Positions 61,450-64,000 of a stretch of DNA of 64,000 nucleotides are shown here, piece by piece (the stretch's first letter is position 1; each line of letters opens with the position of its first letter). Origin of the DNA: Spirochaetales bacterium (lineage in GTDB: Bacteria; Spirochaetota; Spirochaetia; UBA9216); contig JAEKNX010000001.1 of assembly GCA_016839055.1 (NCBI GenBank), forward strand, positions 124,001 through 188,000, in the 5' to 3' direction. The notes under the pieces are model-generated. The model saw only the letters and a program-made list of their open reading frames with translations, did no database searches and was not told the DNA's origin. Both the position numbers and the translations under genes were made by a program.

Positions 61450-62498
61450 AAGCTGCTGTATGGCATGGTTATAAAGATCTTAGAATCAGCGAAGTACCTG
61501 CTCCGAAAGCAAAACCAGGTCACGTTGTCATCAAGGTGGCATGGGCGGGTATTTGCGGAACCGACAGGCACGAATATACCGGGCCTAACTTCATCCCTGT
61601 TACCAAGCCGCATAGGCTGACCGGAAAGCTTGCTCCTCTTACTATCGGGCACGAGTTTTCAGGCACTATCAGTGAGCTCGGCGAGGGTGTTACAGGCTGG
61701 AATGTTTCAGACCGGGTAACTGCAAACGGCACGCTATGCTGCGGAAAATGCGAAATGTGCCTTAGCGGACGTTACAATGTCTGTGAGAAGCTCGGCTTTC
61801 TCGGTGTAAATCTCGACGGCGCTTTTGCTGACTATGTCGAAGTAGAAGCTGCACGGCTTTTTACAATTCCTGAAAATGTGACCCTTCGGCAGGCTATTAT
61901 CGCTGAACCGGTTGCATGCGGAATACATTCAACACGTCTGCTCGGCGACATTACCGACGAAGACGTAGTAATCGTCGGCCCCGGAATAATCGGTATCGGC
62001 TGCTTTTTAGCCGCAAAACTTGCAGGCGCTGCTAAGATAATGGTCGCAGGTGTTGGAGAAGACAGAAAGGCGCTTGTTGAAAGTTACGGCGGAAGCTATA
62101 TCGATGTGATGAAGACTGATCTGAAAGAAGCCGTAGCAAAATGGTCCGATGGTAAGAATGCAGGTGTTGTTTATGAATGCGTCGGCTCACAGCGAACGCT
62201 GGACAGCTGCATAAGTGTTATGAAGCCCGGCGCCAAGCTGATGGTGATGGGCGTATTCGAAAAACCGCCAACCTTTCCAATGAACGACTTTCAGGAAGGC
62301 GAGCGCAGGATGTATTCATCACAGGCTCACCTCGATGAAATAGGTGTCGCTCTGGATTATTTCTCAAAAGGCGATATAAATGCTGATGAGCTTATCACAC
62401 GGGAAGTTACTCTGGACACGCTCGTAGTAGATGGTTTTGAGGAACTGATTAAAAACGGCCCAAAACACATTAAAATTGCAATAAAAATTAACGACTAA
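61446..62498 (+). CDS. Zinc-dependent alcohol/polyol dehydrogenase 2
   Basis: The 350-aa MDR enzyme resembles 2,3-butanediol/sorbitol dehydrogenases: AGICGTDRHEYTGP, IGHEFSGTISELGEGVTGWNV, four structural Cys (CCGKCEMCLSGRYNVC), and VGPGIIGIGCFLAAKLAGA. It overlaps the preceding gene by 4 bp. It is a paralog of the dehydrogenase at 59537 but not close to it, so the two may act on successive oxidation steps. Confidence 0.92.
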   Translation: MKAAVWHGYKDLRISEVPAPKAKPGHVVIKVAWAGICGTDRHEYTGPNFIPVTKPHRLTGKLAPLTIGHEFSGTISELGEGVTGWNVSDRVTANGTLCCGKCEMCLSGRYNVCEKLGFLGVNLDGAFADYVEVEAARLFTIPENVTLRQAIIAEPVACGIHSTRLLGDITDEDVVIVGPGIIGIGCFLAAKLAGAAKIMVAGVGEDRKALVESYGGSYIDVMKTDLKEAVAKWSDGKNAGVVYECVGSQRTLDSCISVMKPGAKLMVMGVFEKPPTFPMNDFQEGERRMYSSQAHLDEIGVALDYFSKGDINADELITREVTLDTLVVDGFEELIKNGPKHIKIAIKIND

Positions 62499-62511
62499 AG
62501 AGGTATATATT

Positions 62512-63696
62512 TTGAAAAATGCTAAATTTGGAACAAAGGCAGTTCATGCAGGACAGGAAGTTGATCCGTTAACCGGAGCACTTTTATCACCATTGTACAT
62601 GACCAGCACCTATTGCTGGGACCAGGAAACACGGGAACGTTACCTATCTGGCGATAAAGAAGGAATTTATACCTACGGGCGTTCACGAAATCCAAATCAG
62701 AACGAGCTGCAGGAAAAGATTGCTGCCCTTGAAGGTGCAGAGCGATGTCTTGTAACCGCATCAGGAATGGCTGCCATCTCTCTTGCTGTACTTAATGCTG
62801 CTCACTCTGGTGATCACGTAATTGCATACAAGACCATTTACAGCGGATCATTCAAGTTGTTTACTCAGATTTTTGAAGAGTTTAAGATTGAAGTTTCCTT
62901 CGTTGAAGATTTCTCTGATGAGACGATAGCCAAGGTAATGCAGCCGAACACCAAGGTTCTCTATGCAGAAACTGTGGCCAATCCTACTATGACTGTACTT
63001 GATATTGATGCCTTTGCAGCCTGTGCAAAGAAGAATAATCTGGTTTCCATAGTAGACAGTACCTTTACAACTCCCTACATGGTTCGACCCCTCGAACATG
63101 GGGTGGATGTAGTTGTACACAGCACTACAAAGTACCTCAACGGCCATGGCGACCTCATCGGTGGTGCAATTGTCGGCAAGAGTAGTTATATCGATAAAAT
63201 ACGCTCTTCCATCTATCAGGAACTCGGTCCTGTACCGAGCCCGTTCAGCTGCTGGCTGATGCTTCGCGGAATGAAAACCCTGCACCTTCGTATGCGCCAG
63301 CACTGTGAAAATGCACTTGTTGTCGCAAAGTGGCTTGAAGCAAATGACAAGATTGAAAGTGTTGAATATCCGGGACTCGAGAGTCACCCTAATTTTGAGC
63401 TTTCAAAAAGACTCTTTGGTGAAGCCGGAAGCGGTGGTATGATTTCTTTTATTGTTAAAGGCGGCCTGGATAAGGCTACGAAATTTGCGGATAATGTTGA
63501 GATTGCAAAATACTGTGTAAGTCTCGGAGACTGCGACACAATGATTCAGCAGCCCCCGCTGCAGACACATGGAATGCTGAAACCGGAAGTTCGTAGAGCA
63601 ATGGGTATTGAAGATGGACTCGTTCGTCTTTCAGTCGGTATTGAAGATGTCGAAGACATCATCAATAGTCTCGAGTCTGCTCTCAGCCTGATATAA
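62512..63696 (+). CDS. PLP-dependent Cys/Met-metabolism enzyme (methionine gamma-lyase-like)
   Basis: The 394-aa enzyme has [29 protein letters not shown], the PLP-phosphate-binding ASGMAAIS block, the Lys-containing [20 protein letters not shown] (Schiff-base Lys), and C-terminal [24 protein letters not shown]. It is similar to methionine gamma-lyase, cystathionine gamma-lyase and relatives. It starts with TTG, preceded by AAAGAGG. A terminator hairpin follows at 63706. Its role in a sugar-type operon is unclear. Confidence 0.88.
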   Translation: MKNAKFGTKAVHAGQEVDPLTGALLSPLYMTSTYCWDQETRERYLSGDKEGIYTYGRSRNPNQNELQEKIAALEGAERCLVTASGMAAISLAVLNAAHSGDHVIAYKTIYSGSFKLFTQIFEEFKIEVSFVEDFSDETIAKVMQPNTKVLYAETVANPTMTVLDIDAFAACAKKNNLVSIVDSTFTTPYMVRPLEHGVDVVVHSTTKYLNGHGDLIGGAIVGKSSYIDKIRSSIYQELGPVPSPFSCWLMLRGMKTLHLRMRQHCENALVVAKWLEANDKIESVEYPGLESHPNFELSKRLFGEAGSGGMISFIVKGGLDKATKFADNVEIAKYCVSLGDCDTMIQQPPLQTHGMLKPEVRRAMGIEDGLVRLSVGIEDVEDIINSLESALSLI

Positions 63697-63705
63697 GAAA
63701 TATTT

Positions 63706-63753
63706 GGTTATTCGCAGGAGTGGAAAACCAGGCCCCTGCGATAACCCTTTTTT
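63706..63753 (+). terminator. Terminator or attenuator before the aldolase gene
   Basis: GGTTATTCGCAGG pairs with CCTGCGATAACC (one bulge) and is followed by a run of six T residues. It lies between the PLP enzyme and the aldolase gene, so the aldolase may be expressed at a lower level or from its own promoter. Confidence 0.75.
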
Positions 63754-63828
63754 CTGGTTTCAATTTAACAGTTAATAACATGAAAGATAAAATTACTCTA
63801 AATAAATGATAAGGAAGGGTGAAATTCA

Positions 63829-64000
63829 ATGAAATTCGAAAGCGAAAGAAAAGAAATCATTCAAGCAGCCTTGAAACTCGACAAGTATGGACTTGTTGCG
63901 TTATCGGGCGGCAATGTAAGCGCGCGAATGGAGAACGGAGAAATCCTGGTTACACCGTCAGGTATGATTTATGAGGACATGATCGAACAAGATGTTCTGG
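63829..64000 (+). CDS. Class II aldolase/adducin-family enzyme, N-terminal part (cut by window end)
   Basis: The first 57 residues (MKFESERKEIIQAALKLDKYGLVALSGGNVSARMENGEILVTPSG) match the class II aldolase/adducin N-terminus (L-fuculose/L-rhamnulose phosphate aldolase type). It probably cleaves a phosphorylated ketose made by the FGGY kinase into DHAP and an aldehyde. A good ribosome binding site (GGAAGG) precedes the ATG. The rest is outside the window. Confidence 0.85.
   Translation, partial: MKFESERKEIIQAALKLDKYGLVALSGGNVSARMENGEILVTPSGMIYEDMIEQDVL

Overview
The window reads as chromosome from a free-living or environmental spirochaete (order Spirochaetales; genus not determinable here). 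The evidence is two FlaB-type flagellins beside fliD, flaG and a PilZ protein; the late-flagellar string flgN-flgK-flgL-fliW-csrA; and c-di-GMP and tRNA-t6A genes (tsaE, tsaB) placed next to fliD. To my recollection this tsaB/tsaE placement resembles that of treponemes.

Layout. 1-4440 (+): flgN, flgK, flgL, fliW, csrA. 4489-13518 (-): flaB, flaB, flaG, fliD, an unknown gene, a PilZ gene, then an 87-aa unknown gene, tsaE, tsaB and an HD-GYP gene. 13859-15832: remains of a type I restriction-modification island (hsdS tail, RhuM/Fic gene with an internal stop, hsdM with two internal gaps). 15869-24294: accessory genes, including a MerR-controlled lipoprotein hydrolase pair, an AraC/hydrolase pair, an ABC pair, VanZ, flavodoxin, GNAT and a MITE-like element. 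25380-34992: the most unusual region, a cluster of unrecognised genes built around a PPP-type phosphatase, a PI4K/HipA-like kinase, a degenerate (pseudo)kinase, four paralogous ~235-aa proteins and two membrane-anchored proteins. 35151-39876: a damaged hybrid histidine kinase and a REC-HisKA_2 kinase. 39996-44524: a TonB-dependent-receptor-like protein with ExbB, two ExbD and TonB. 44521-47924 (-): UspA and a TRAP transporter. 48208-48948: a toxin-antitoxin pair. 49116-50333: a 5'-truncated TPR/transglutaminase gene. 50644-52011: aspartate kinase. 52346-64000: a SorC-regulated catabolic operon with a Liv-type ABC transporter, FGGY kinase, two zinc dehydrogenases, a C_GCAxxG_C_C protein, a PLP gamma-lyase-like enzyme and the start of a class II aldolase.

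How the parts work together. FliW and CsrA lie just upstream of, and convergent with, the flagellin region. Both flaB leaders carry a small hairpin with a CAAGGATG-like loop next to the ribosome binding site. That fits the FliW-CsrA-flagellin partner switch known from Bacillus. The 25-35 kb cluster looks like a phospho-signalling module tied to the envelope; its function is not known to me. The 52-64 kb operon looks like uptake and oxidation/phosphorylation/aldol cleavage of a polyol or sugar-like compound through an importer family better known for amino acids.

Several genes are decaying: the R-M island, a GNAT fragment, the truncated transglutaminase gene and the frameshifted kinase whose H-box His is Asn. 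Product names rest on motifs read by eye; no searches were run.
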